This document shows, in pieces, positions 1 through 6,561 of a stretch of 9,286 nt of DNA. The notes beneath the pieces were generated by a model. The model worked only from the letters and a program-made list of their open reading frames with translations, was not told the DNA's origin and searched no databases. Within the stretch, counting starts at the first letter, position 1; every line of letters starts with the position of its first letter. The position numbers and the translations under genes are program-made. This DNA is from Myxococcales bacterium (lineage in GTDB: Bacteria; Myxococcota_A; Polyangia; Palsa-1104): assembly GCA_023248835.1 (NCBI GenBank), contig JAHFDU010000147.1, positions 1 to 9,286 on the forward strand. The letters run 5' to 3'.

Positions 1-209
1 TTTGCGACCACGCGCAATCTTGGCGCGGCCGCCAGTAGCGCCGCATCGACCGGCACCGACAACAGTGACAACAAACCATCGGCGTCCCCGAGTACCTCGA
101 TCAGCTCCTGCCGAGAAAACTGTGTTTCGGTCGGCAACACGATCTCGTGCATCTGTAAAATTTCATCCACCGCGCCTGGAAGCTGCGCTGTTACCACCAC
201 TTTTCCCAT
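1..209 (-). CDS. D-isomer-specific 2-hydroxyacid dehydrogenase, N-terminal fragment (glyoxylate/hydroxypyruvate reductase type)
   Basis: Reading the complement from the ATG at 209 gives 69 open codons running off the left edge. The protein starts MGKVVVTAQLPGAVDEIL and continues with SRQELIEVLGDADGLLSLL and DAALLAAAPRLRVVA. This pattern (a short beta strand plus 'LP..A...L', then 'L...L.DADGLL.LL', then 'D..LL.AAPRL.VVA') is the start of the catalytic domain of the NAD(P)-dependent D-2-hydroxyacid dehydrogenases, most like glyoxylate / hydroxypyruvate reductases (GyaR/GhrB type). The Rossmann GxGxxG motif and the catalytic Arg-Glu-His lie outside the window, so substrate cannot be assigned. 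An in-frame ATG at 218 would add three residues (MCD). Neither start has a clear Shine-Dalgarno, and the next upstream ATG is followed by TAA. It is divergent from the ATPase gene at 272. The family call is fairly sure; the exact substrate is not. Confidence 0.8.
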   Translation of the reverse strand, partial: MGKVVVTAQLPGAVDEILQMHEIVLPTETQFSRQELIEVLGDADGLLSLLSVPVDAALLAAAPRLRVVA

Positions 210-271
210 GTCACACATTTTTACATAAATTGTTTTTGTTTCGTAACCGAGTTGGTGCTAGTTTCCGCGGC
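210..271. promoter_or_regulatory. AT-rich divergent intergenic gap, probable bidirectional promoter region
   Basis: About 60 bases separate the starts of the leftward dehydrogenase and the rightward ATPase. The part from about 214 to 243 is clearly richer in A/T than its surroundings, as expected where two genes diverge. For the rightward gene a weak pair TTGTTT (236-241) and TAGTTT (259-264) has a 17-base spacer. This would place transcription start at about 271, making the TTG at 272 nearly leaderless. Each box matches the sigma-70 consensus at only about 3 of 6 positions, so this is a guess. No operator-like palindrome was seen. Confidence 0.3.
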
Positions 272-3103
272 TTGACTTGCCCAATTTGCACATCGTCTAC
301 TCGTCCTGGCGCGACCCATTGTCGCAATTGCGCCGCTCCGCTGCGCCCAAGTTGCGTCGGCTGCGGAATTCCGGTCGCGACCATGGGCGATCTCTGTCTC
401 AATTGCCGCACTGAAAAAGTCGGGGCAGCACTCGGCGCCGATCTGGTCGAAGAGGACAGTTCGCTGCTCGAGCCCGTCGTCGACCGCCCGATGCTACGCG
501 GCGCTGGATTTGTCGGCCGCGCCCCGCTGCTCGACCGGCTGTCGACGCAGATCGTCGAAAACCTCGGCCACAACCAGTTGACGTTTTTTCTTCTCTCAGG
601 AGCGGCCGGCATCGGCAAAAGCAGCACGGTCAAAGAGCTGGTCGCCCAGGTGGTGTGCGTGCTGCCGCAGACTGCCGTGTTTGTGGCCAAGAGCGGCGGC
701 CCCGGCGCGCCCCCGTTTGCGCCCTTTCAACGCATCCTGCGCGAGCGAATGGGCATCACCGACAGTGAGGCGCCACGGCAAGCGCGGGCTCGCATCGCTG
801 AAACCGTAGCCACACTTTTGCCCGCTTCCCACGCCAGCGAAGTGGGCCATCTGCTCGCCCAGCTGCTCGACTGCCCGTTTTCTGATAGTCCGATTGTCTC
901 GCCACTGGCGGAAGCACCAGCGCAGCTTGAAATGCGCACCTTCATCGCCATCCGTCGCTTCTTGGCCGCAGACGCTGCGCAACGTCCGATCATTCTTGTG
1001 CTCGACGAGCTCGAACGCGCATCGCCGGAGACGGTCAACCTGGTGCACTACTTGGCGGCTGGCCTTCGCGGCGCCGCCGTCGCTCTGCTCGCGGTAGCGC
1101 GTCCCAACCTGCTCGAGAATCACTCGAGCTTCGGCCAAGGCGATGTTGCCCTCGAACGGGTCGAGATTGGGTCGCTCAACATGGGCGAAGCGCGTGAACT
1201 ATTTCGCAACCTGGTCGCGCCGGCGCAGCAGCTTTCCGAAGATTTGCTCATGCATGTCGCCGAGAAACTCGGCGGCGTGCCACGCGCCATCGTCGAGCTT
1301 GGCCACTATCTGGTCGAAGTCGGCATCCTGGTCGAGGAACCCGAGGGCTGGCGTTTCGTGCGATCGCAGCTCGATCAAGTGACCTTGCCGTCAACGCTTG
1401 AGGAAATTGTCCAAGCGCGCCTGGCAGAATTGGCGGCCGCCGAACGTGCGCTGCTCGAAAAGGCCGCGGCGTGTGGCGAAACTTTTTGGCTCGATGCCGT
1501 CGTCGCGTTGGTGCGTGGCACCGCACTCGAGCGCGGTGAAACAGACGGCCCGACGCTGGCAGAAATTGTGCATGCCGGCGACCGCACTCGTTTGGAAGTC
1601 GAAGCCACCTTGCGCGAACTGGTGCAACGAGGTCTGCTTTTCGAGCAAACGCACTCTTCGATTCCCAGCGAGCGCGAGTACCGTTTCGCCTATCCGCCAT
1701 GGTGGGATGTGGTCTACGAAAGCATTCCCACCGAGACGGTGCGGCGCTATCACCGAATGGTAGCGCAATGGCTCGAGCTGCGCCCGGAGGGTCGTGCCGA
1801 AGAGGCGCAAGAGGAGATCGGCCACCATCTCGAGCGCGCCGGCGATGGTGATGCCGCGGCGCTGCGCTTTCGTCGTGCCGCCGATGCCGCCCGCGGCCGC
1901 TATTTCAATGACAAAGCCATTCGACTCTACGTCGCCGCGATCGGCTGCTTGGGATCGCGCGATCTGCCAAGCCGCATTCATCTTTGGCACGATCTCGGAT
2001 CGGTGTTTCAGCTCAAGGGCGATTTCGACTCAGCGCTGAGCGCATTCGAGCGCATGTTGCGGCTATCATGGGTTGTTGCGTCGCGCACCAAGGCAGCGGC
2101 GGCATTCAACAAGATGGGACGCATCTATCGCCAAAAAGGCGAGCTCACCGTCGCGCTCGAATACCTCGAGCGTGGACGCGATCTATTTGAGCAGGCCGAA
2201 GACGAGCGCGGCATCGCCGGATCACTCGACGACATAGGCTCGGTGCTGTGGCTGCTGTCGCGCTACGACGAAGCGCTCGACCGTTCCGCCGCAGCGCTGG
2301 AAAAGCGGCGTCGCATCGGCGACGTCCGTTCGATCGCGACCTCGCTGGTATCCATCGGCAACATCGAACGTCACCAAGGCCTTTTCGACGAGGCCGCCGC
2401 CTGTTATCGCGAAGCCTTGGAAATTCGCACCGGGCTCGGCGATCCGATCGGAATTGCGCAAGCAAAAAATGGCTTGGCAATGTTGGAATTTCAGCGCGGC
2501 GCCGTCGAAGTGGCACACCAAGAGTGGGTCGAAGCACTGAGCGTAGTCGAGAAAATCGGCGCGCTGCCGATGCAAGCGGTGCTGCTCAGCCATCTCGGTG
2601 AAGCCGCCTTCTACCTCGGCCACTTAGGAGAGGCGCGGTCACGTTTCGATCTGGCCGAGCAGTTGGCGCGCGATCTCGACGACAAGCGGCTGGTCTCCGA
2701 AGCGTTGCGCAACCTCGGCCTGGTCGACTTGCAAGAGGGCGATCGCGTGCGCTCGATGGAGCGTTGCCGCCAAGCGCTGGAGATCGCCACCTCGGCTGGA
2801 ATTCGCGTCGATGTCGGACGCGCACTGTTGGCACTTGGCCAGGTCTACAGCGCAACGCTGTTCGACGAGAGCTCGCTCGGCGTCGACAGGGCCGAAACTT
2901 TTTTTCGCAAAGGCGTCTCGCTGTTTCGCGAAATTGGCAACGACGCCGAGCTTGCCGTCGGGCTCGAGCATTTCGGAAAATTCCAGATCGAGCGCGGCCA
3001 GGTTGAACAAGGCCGACAGTTGCTCTCCGAAGCGCAGACCATCTGCGCCCGCCTCGGTGTTCGCTCCGGCGATTCACTCGAGCGCGTCATTCACGAACTG
3101 TGA
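272..3103 (+). CDS. Double zinc-ribbon / AAA-type ATPase / TPR-repeat protein (STAND-like signalling ATPase)
   Basis: Predicted cytoplasmic protein of 943 residues. Residues 3-45 hold two four-cysteine ribbons: C3/C6 with C17/C20, and C28/C31 with C42/C45. A typical ATPase module follows: FVGR at 80-83, Walker A GAAGIGKSS at 110-118, Walker B IILVLDELE at 240-248 with the Asp-Glu pair at 245-246, and a sensor-1-like strand LLAVARP near 272-278. A helical region (about 370-540) leads into a TPR array (about 560-930) with repeated 'G....A...Y..AL.I' signatures. The same zinc-ribbon/ATPase/TPR layout occurs in proteins that also carry a nucleotide cyclase or Ser/Thr kinase domain; here no cyclase, kinase or helix-turn-helix is visible. 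A role as a nucleotide-dependent scaffold or signalling switch is inferred. The start is uncertain: TTG 272 is chosen because the ribbon begins at once after it and upstream codons overlap the opposite-strand dehydrogenase. In-frame TTGs at 230 and 236 are alternatives, and no ribosome site is evident. It converges with the pilin operon. Confidence 0.8.
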   Translation: MTCPICTSSTRPGATHCRNCAAPLRPSCVGCGIPVATMGDLCLNCRTEKVGAALGADLVEEDSSLLEPVVDRPMLRGAGFVGRAPLLDRLSTQIVENLGHNQLTFFLLSGAAGIGKSSTVKELVAQVVCVLPQTAVFVAKSGGPGAPPFAPFQRILRERMGITDSEAPRQARARIAETVATLLPASHASEVGHLLAQLLDCPFSDSPIVSPLAEAPAQLEMRTFIAIRRFLAADAAQRPIILVLDELERASPETVNLVHYLAAGLRGAAVALLAVARPNLLENHSSFGQGDVALERVEIGSLNMGEARELFRNLVAPAQQLSEDLLMHVAEKLGGVPRAIVELGHYLVEVGILVEEPEGWRFVRSQLDQVTLPSTLEEIVQARLAELAAAERALLEKAAACGETFWLDAVVALVRGTALERGETDGPTLAEIVHAGDRTRLEVEATLRELVQRGLLFEQTHSSIPSEREYRFAYPPWWDVVYESIPTETVRRYHRMVAQWLELRPEGRAEEAQEEIGHHLERAGDGDAAALRFRRAADAARGRYFNDKAIRLYVAAIGCLGSRDLPSRIHLWHDLGSVFQLKGDFDSALSAFERMLRLSWVVASRTKAAAAFNKMGRIYRQKGELTVALEYLERGRDLFEQAEDERGIAGSLDDIGSVLWLLSRYDEALDRSAAALEKRRRIGDVRSIATSLVSIGNIERHQGLFDEAAACYREALEIRTGLGDPIGIAQAKNGLAMLEFQRGAVEVAHQEWVEALSVVEKIGALPMQAVLLSHLGEAAFYLGHLGEARSRFDLAEQLARDLDDKRLVSEALRNLGLVDLQEGDRVRSMERCRQALEIATSAGIRVDVGRALLALGQVYSATLFDESSLGVDRAETFFRKGVSLFREIGNDAELAVGLEHFGKFQIERGQVEQGRQLLSEAQTICARLGVRSGDSLERVIHEL

Positions 3104-3108
3104 AGAAT

Positions 3109-4044
3109 CTATCGATTGGCTTGTTCAGAGACGGGTGTGCTAGCGCGTCGACGGAGATGGCCGAGCGCGGTCTGCGCGATGTCGCGCATTTCGCTCGATT
3201 CATGGCCGGAGGCAACAAACTCGAGATAGGCCTCGGCTTCTTTGCCCCCGATGGCCGAGAGTGCGTCGAGCACTTTGGGCAAATCGCTCAGATCGCGAAA
3301 ATGGGCCACTTCGGTGAGCGGCCGCACCGCACGTTCGTCCCCGATCGCCGCCAACGCGCCGATGGCGCGATCGCGCAGCTCTTCGTCGTCCGACTTCAAG
3401 AATGAAATCAATTTGGGTACCGCTTTTCGCACCCGTCGCTCACCGACTTGCCGCATCGCCTCCTCGCGTAGTTCACTGTCTTGGCTGCCCAGTGCTGCCA
3501 CCAGTGCGCGCTCTTCGCCAACTCCCAACATCAATTTACGCGTCACCCGTTCGGCTGCTTCGATGGTCGATCGTTCGAGATGCAGCGACAGTGCGGCCGC
3601 GACTGTGTGTACATCGCCAAGAGCGATCCGCTTTTCCGAACGTACGCCGACCTCAAACGACAATGCCGAAAACGGATCCTTCGGCTCACCATTCATCGGC
3701 GCCGGCGCAGGAATCGGCACCAACTCTGCCGCCACCGCGGAGCGCAACACCATCTGCTGCTTCATCAAGTCGGGAAGCTTGGCGCGCGCCAAATGCAGCC
3801 GCAGCCGATAGCGAGGCACTGCTCGCGGCACGTCGTCGCTGAGCGCAAATCCGCTCACTTTGCGCACCACATTCTGGACCTTCACACTGAGCTCGGGAAC
3901 ATCGATCGGGGTGAGGTCGTGATCGCCGGGCGGCGTCTCATCGACGATGCGCACTTCGACCACCGCTGCACCAGGCAACTTCGAAGTCCGACAGGCGCTC
4001 CATGCGAGGAGCACTGTCGCAACGACGTATAGACAGCGAACCAT
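3109..4044 (-). CDS. Putative HEAT-repeat lipoprotein, last gene of the minor-pilin operon
   Basis: A 311-residue protein. The N-terminus (MVRCLYVVATVLLAWSAC) is a short charged start plus a hydrophobic stretch ending at Cys18, which looks like a lipoprotein signal, although Trp at -3 is unusual for a lipobox; an ordinary signal peptide is possible. Residues about 25-175 form an unrecognised region with beta-like stretches and a proline-rich patch (VPIPAPAP near 109-116). Residues about 180-297 are helical repeats of about 30 residues with HEAT signatures (LREEAMRQVGER, AVPKLISFLKSDDEELRDRA, ALAAIGDERAVRPL, ALSAIGGKEAEAYL), which usually mediate protein binding. The ATG at 4044 is chosen because it overlaps the fimT stop as TGATG, implying coupled translation; no Shine-Dalgarno is seen. 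GTG at 4047 would add one residue. Its position suggests a periplasmic or outer-membrane partner of the pilus tip proteins; this is inference. Confidence 0.72.
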   Translation of the reverse strand: MVRCLYVVATVLLAWSACRTSKLPGAAVVEVRIVDETPPGDHDLTPIDVPELSVKVQNVVRKVSGFALSDDVPRAVPRYRLRLHLARAKLPDLMKQQMVLRSAVAAELVPIPAPAPMNGEPKDPFSALSFEVGVRSEKRIALGDVHTVAAALSLHLERSTIEAAERVTRKLMLGVGEERALVAALGSQDSELREEAMRQVGERRVRKAVPKLISFLKSDDEELRDRAIGALAAIGDERAVRPLTEVAHFRDLSDLPKVLDALSAIGGKEAEAYLEFVASGHESSEMRDIAQTALGHLRRRASTPVSEQANR

Positions 4045-4721
4045 CACCAGTTATCAATTATACGCGGTCTGGCGGAGAAGCCATAAAGCACGACGCGCCG
4101 GCGCTGGATCACTTTGGCGGGATTGAGGCGCGACTGCACGTAGACGCTGTAGCCAAGCGGCACGCCACCGGTTTTCACCCCGTTCGGACTCGAATCCGTG
4201 GTGCTGTTGGCGCCGAAATACACAATTCCGCCCGGAGCATTGGCAGGCGATGCGGGCGGACTGGTGAAAGGAATTCCGATCTTCGCCGCGGGGGCATAAG
4301 TGGTCACCGCCCCCGTCGGCAGCTGCACGTCGGTTGTCGTCGCGATGTAAACCGTCTGCGCATCATTGCCGGCATACACCGGCGGCGAGCTCTCATAGCC
4401 GGCCGTCACCGCAGGACATCCGGGAGCGGCCATCGATGTGTCATACTGACACCACTGCACTCTGCCCTCCCGCACATCAATGATGTAGGGCTGTTTGGTC
4501 TCCATCGCACGACGCCGCGCCTGCAACGCCGCGGTGCGAAATACCTCGGCCCACGCGTTGACGTCATCTTCCGCCATCGACTTGCGCACCGACATCACCG
4601 CCAGCGCCGCCATGATACCCATGAGAGTCACCACCACCATCAACTCGGTCAACGTAAAGCCGCGCGCGGGTCTCTTGTTGTAGCTGACCGACAGCCGACA
4701 GCTGATAGCTGTTTTTTTCAA
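4044..4721 (-). CDS. fimT: Minor pilin, FimT/FimU-GspH type prepilin
   Basis: A 225-residue prepilin. The 21-residue basic leader ends RPARG, followed by FTLTELMVVVTLMGIMAAL: Gly at -1, Phe at +1 and Glu26 at +5, the class III prepilin-peptidase signal plus the N-terminal hydrophobic helix. The next section (EVFRTAALQARRRAMETKQPY) is the soluble helix typical of FimT/GspH proteins, and the C-terminal part (YFGANST, RRVVLYGFSARPRI) resembles their final beta strands. In known systems such minor pilins form part of the priming and tip complex in the inner membrane and pilus tip. The start is TTG 4721, preceded by GAGGA (4726-4730) with a 4-base gap and overlapping the pilW stop as TTGA. No ATG lies between it and the cleavage site. 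The leader contains heptamer-repeat DNA (4690-4710). FimT versus FimU cannot be told apart here. Confidence 0.85.
   Translation of the reverse strand: MKKTAISCRLSVSYNKRPARGFTLTELMVVVTLMGIMAALAVMSVRKSMAEDDVNAWAEVFRTAALQARRRAMETKQPYIIDVREGRVQWCQYDTSMAAPGCPAVTAGYESSPPVYAGNDAQTVYIATTTDVQLPTGAVTTYAPAAKIGIPFTSPPASPANAPGGIVYFGANSTTDSSPNGVKTGGVPLGYSVYVQSRLNPAKVIQRRRVVLYGFSARPRIIDNW
4690..4710 (-). repeat. Imperfect heptamer tandem repeat inside the fimT leader
   Basis: On the plus strand three consecutive 7-base units, GACAGCC, GACAGCT and GATAGCT, each differ from the middle one by a single base. The flank at 4683-4689 (GCTGACC) looks related but out of phase. Read on the minus strand it encodes the leader residues between MKKT and YNKRPARG. 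The unit length is not a multiple of three, so gain or loss of one unit would shift the frame. Confidence 0.6.
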
Positions 4722-5863
4722 TTGTTCCTCATTTGAATGATGGTGGTCATTGCGCGGCGCAATCGATGGTCGGTCACCGGCACGACGGGCTCATCTTCGT
4801 AGCCACCGAGGCTGCCGGTCGCCACGCCAGGCACGATGCTGGAAGAGCGCACCACCAAAGTCAGTCGCACCGCTTGCGCCAAGGACGGATCGCAGACCGC
4901 GGGATCGTCGCCAGGATTGATCGAGTCGCCGCAGACGCGGCCGTCTTTCATCAAGAGCGCAATCTGCATGTCCTCGACATTTTCGGCAATCACCGTCCAC
5001 GGCGCGCCGGTCAGCGCGGTGCCAAACGGCGCGGTGCGCATCACCAGTCGCGGCGTCATTGGATCGCTGACGTTGTCGATTCGGTAGGCGGTGTGCGACG
5101 AAGAAATGTGACGCACCGGAAATCCGCCGGCAGGAAATGTTACTCCGTTTCCAATACAGATATCAGTGGCGGGAGTCGGATTGAAACAACGAATCGACTG
5201 CGCCGGATTATGTTGAATCTTGTTACCTGCCACAACACCGCCAGCTGACACTTCTCGAAACGGCTGATCCGAGCAGTGGGGACCAGAACTTGTGGGAGGA
5301 GGTGGAGGATTCCATTGATTCGAGGTAACGATTTGGAAGATATCGCCAGTGTGCCAGTTCGCCAGCGCCGCTGGATCCGGGATAACGATAAGGTTAGCCC
5401 CGCTGCCGTCGGTTGCATCCAAGCTGGCGCCCATATCTGCGGAAACCGTTTTGAACCAGTCGGGATCGGCGTCGTTGGCGGCGCTGCCTAGGGTGGTGTA
5501 CGCCCCGCTTGGAGGTCCGATTGGGTCCGTATAGGCGTTCCGGTTGGAATACTGAAAACCGTACCAAGTGCCAAAGGCACCGGGACAGTTGCTGCCTTGT
5601 GGATCCCTACCGACGATTTTTTTTGCGCCGACGATGCCCGAGCCGGCGTTGCGAATCGCGCGCTCGAGAATCATCATCGAGACGCGCAGCGTCTGCTGCA
5701 TGTCGGCGACCTCTTGCTGGCGATGCGCCTGCGCCGAAAAAGCAACATGCATCTGCATCGCTCCGGCGACGACAATCCCCGCCAGCGCCATCGAAATCAT
5801 CAGCTCGGTGAGCGAAAACCCCCTTCCCTGTAGCTGCGCGCGCAATGGTCGCCCGTGTCTCAT
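4718..5863 (-). CDS. pilW: Minor pilin PilW-like prepilin
   Basis: A 381-residue prepilin. The leader MRHGRPLRAQLQGRG is cut after Gly15 to give FSLTELMISMALAGIVVAG with Glu20 at +5. The long soluble part matches the PilW pattern: QQEVADMQQTLRVSMMILER and IRNAGSGI just after the helix, and near the C-terminus the pairing of VEDMQIALL with QAVRLTLVVRS and the ending RRAMTTIIQMRNN. PilW proteins are inner-membrane/periplasmic minor pilins that join PilV, PilX and PilY1 in the priming complex. Several cysteines in the middle and C-terminal part could form disulfides. ATG 5863 is chosen because it overlaps the pilV stop as ATGA; an in-frame GTG at 5869 adds two residues. A run of eight A (coding strand, 5617-5624) lies at codons 80-83. 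It follows pilV and precedes fimT with no gaps. Confidence 0.87.
   Translation of the reverse strand: MRHGRPLRAQLQGRGFSLTELMISMALAGIVVAGAMQMHVAFSAQAHRQQEVADMQQTLRVSMMILERAIRNAGSGIVGAKKIVGRDPQGSNCPGAFGTWYGFQYSNRNAYTDPIGPPSGAYTTLGSAANDADPDWFKTVSADMGASLDATDGSGANLIVIPDPAALANWHTGDIFQIVTSNQWNPPPPPTSSGPHCSDQPFREVSAGGVVAGNKIQHNPAQSIRCFNPTPATDICIGNGVTFPAGGFPVRHISSSHTAYRIDNVSDPMTPRLVMRTAPFGTALTGAPWTVIAENVEDMQIALLMKDGRVCGDSINPGDDPAVCDPSLAQAVRLTLVVRSSSIVPGVATGSLGGYEDEPVVPVTDHRLRRAMTTIIQMRNN
4726..4730 (-). promoter_or_regulatory. Ribosome binding site of fimT (supports a TTG start)
   Basis: GAGGA within the last pilW codons, four bases before TTG 4721. It is the only good site near the leader, which has no ATG, so it supports the rare start codon. 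The spacing is slightly short. Confidence 0.5.
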
Positions 5864-6561
5864 CGCCACTCGCCGCTGCGAAAAGTGACTACATGATTCG
5901 GCACCGGCGGCAGCACATTGGCCGCACTGGCCCCGCCTGGCGCCACCGCGGTGTTGTCGTCGTTCCAGCCGATGGTTACCTGCACATCAAAGATACGATT
6001 GGAAAAATTCACAAAGGTATCGCGCGCGTCGCGCAGACCATTGGAGACAACAAAATAGGTCTGGCACGATCGATCCACCTGTTGGCCACTGCCGCTGGTG
6101 CAGCCGGTCGGAGTCGCTCCGGGAATCAAAGCCAACGAAGCGGGCGTGAAAATACAGCTCTGGGTAAAGGTCTGCGCCTGGGTGCCGCCGCCGGCATAGC
6201 TCTGCGAAACCCGACAAACCGTTTCGCAACTCCCCCACGCGCTCGGTGGCTGCGCACCAAGACAGGTGAGGGTGTCGAGATTGGCAGCGCGAATCGATTC
6301 GAGCAGCAGCTGCGCGCGCAGTTGCGCCTGGCTGATGCGCGAGGCCGCGGACGAGCCCGCCACCGACGAGGACAACACCTTAAACAGCCCGGCCATTCCA
6401 ACCAGCACGATCGCCAGCGAGATCAGCACCTCGACCATGGTCGCGCCACGCGGTCGTGCTTCGACTCCGCGCTTCGCGCTGCGCTCAGCATGAGCGGTTG
6501 AAGTGAGGGCGCGCGACCGCACCACCCGCTCACCCTGAGCCTGTCGAAGGGTGGCCACCAT
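5860..6561 (-). CDS. pilV: Minor pilin PilV-like prepilin with an unusually long leader
   Basis: A 233-residue prepilin. Cleavage is expected after Gly39 (EARPRG), giving ATMVEVLISLAIVLVGMAGL with Glu44 at +5, typical of PilV with its 'MVEVLI' start. The downstream helix (SQAQLRAQLLLESIRAANLD) and several cysteines fit a disulfide-bonded pilin head. The 39-residue leader is much longer than the usual 6-20 residues or so. Its residues LRQAQGER and AERSAKRGVEA are translations of two inverted dispersed repeats (6526-6552 and 6459-6497). The ATG at 6561 is chosen because AGGA lies six bases upstream (6568-6571) and the start overlaps the pilY1 stop as TGATG. GTG 6576 would lengthen the leader by five more residues. 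A later start that skips the repeats would need a GTG just after LRQAQGER, which lacks a visible ribosome site. It acts in the inner membrane and pilus tip with PilW, FimT and PilY1. Confidence 0.87.
   Translation of the reverse strand: MVATLRQAQGERVVRSRALTSTAHAERSAKRGVEARPRGATMVEVLISLAIVLVGMAGLFKVLSSSVAGSSAASRISQAQLRAQLLLESIRAANLDTLTCLGAQPPSAWGSCETVCRVSQSYAGGGTQAQTFTQSCIFTPASLALIPGATPTGCTSGSGQQVDRSCQTYFVVSNGLRDARDTFVNFSNRIFDVQVTIGWNDDNTAVAPGGASAANVLPPVPNHVVTFRSGEWR
6459..6497 (+). repeat. Dispersed-repeat-like element, copy A (TTCGAC...GCTCAG...TGAGCGG)
   Basis: Starts CTTCGACTCCGCG and ends GCTCAGCATGAGCGG. Its centre is itself palindrome-like (GCGCTTCGCGC). It shares CTTCGAC, GCTCAG and TGAGCGG with copy B in inverted orientation. 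From memory, sequences of this kind recur between genes in many GC-rich bacterial genomes, and AERSAKRGVEA is a common chance translation. The genome-wide count cannot be checked from this window. Confidence 0.65.
6526..6552 (-). repeat. Dispersed-repeat-like element, copy B, inverted relative to copy A
   Basis: On the minus strand it reads ACCCTTCGACAGGCTCAG followed by GGTGAGCGG, the compact form of the same repeat family. Its reading in the pilV frame is LRQAQGER. The 15-base end GCTCAGGGTGAGCGG matches copy A at 13 positions, and the outer CTTCGAC is identical. It starts nine bases from the pilV start codon. Confidence 0.7.

Noticed and set aside
2..271. In-frame 90-codon extension upstream of the ATPase (plus strand)
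   Set aside because: It lies antisense to a recognisable dehydrogenase N-terminus, is rich in Arg/Pro/Thr without domain-like pattern, and precedes the zinc ribbon that normally sits at the N-terminus.
1391..1990. Open 199-codon frame on the minus strand
   Set aside because: It is antisense to the helical/TPR part of the ATPase; no recognisable motif or ribosome site.
3104..3140. Possible bidirectional terminator between the convergent stops
   Set aside because: Only five bases separate the stops, and no GC-rich hairpin with a T run was found around them.
4057..4062. Perfect TATAAT on the minus strand just before the HEAT protein gene
   Set aside because: No acceptable -35 box lies 15-19 bases upstream, and the hexamer is part of fimT codons; a chance match is more likely than an internal promoter.
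4002..4736. Open 244-codon frame on the plus strand
   Set aside because: It is antisense to the fimT-like pilin, with His/Arg-rich low-quality composition typical of an antisense frame in GC-rich DNA; no motif seen.
6459..6552. Insertion sequence ends or CRISPR-like array
   Set aside because: The two repeats are inverted and short, with no transposase, no regular spacers and no target duplication visible; they fit a small dispersed palindromic repeat better.
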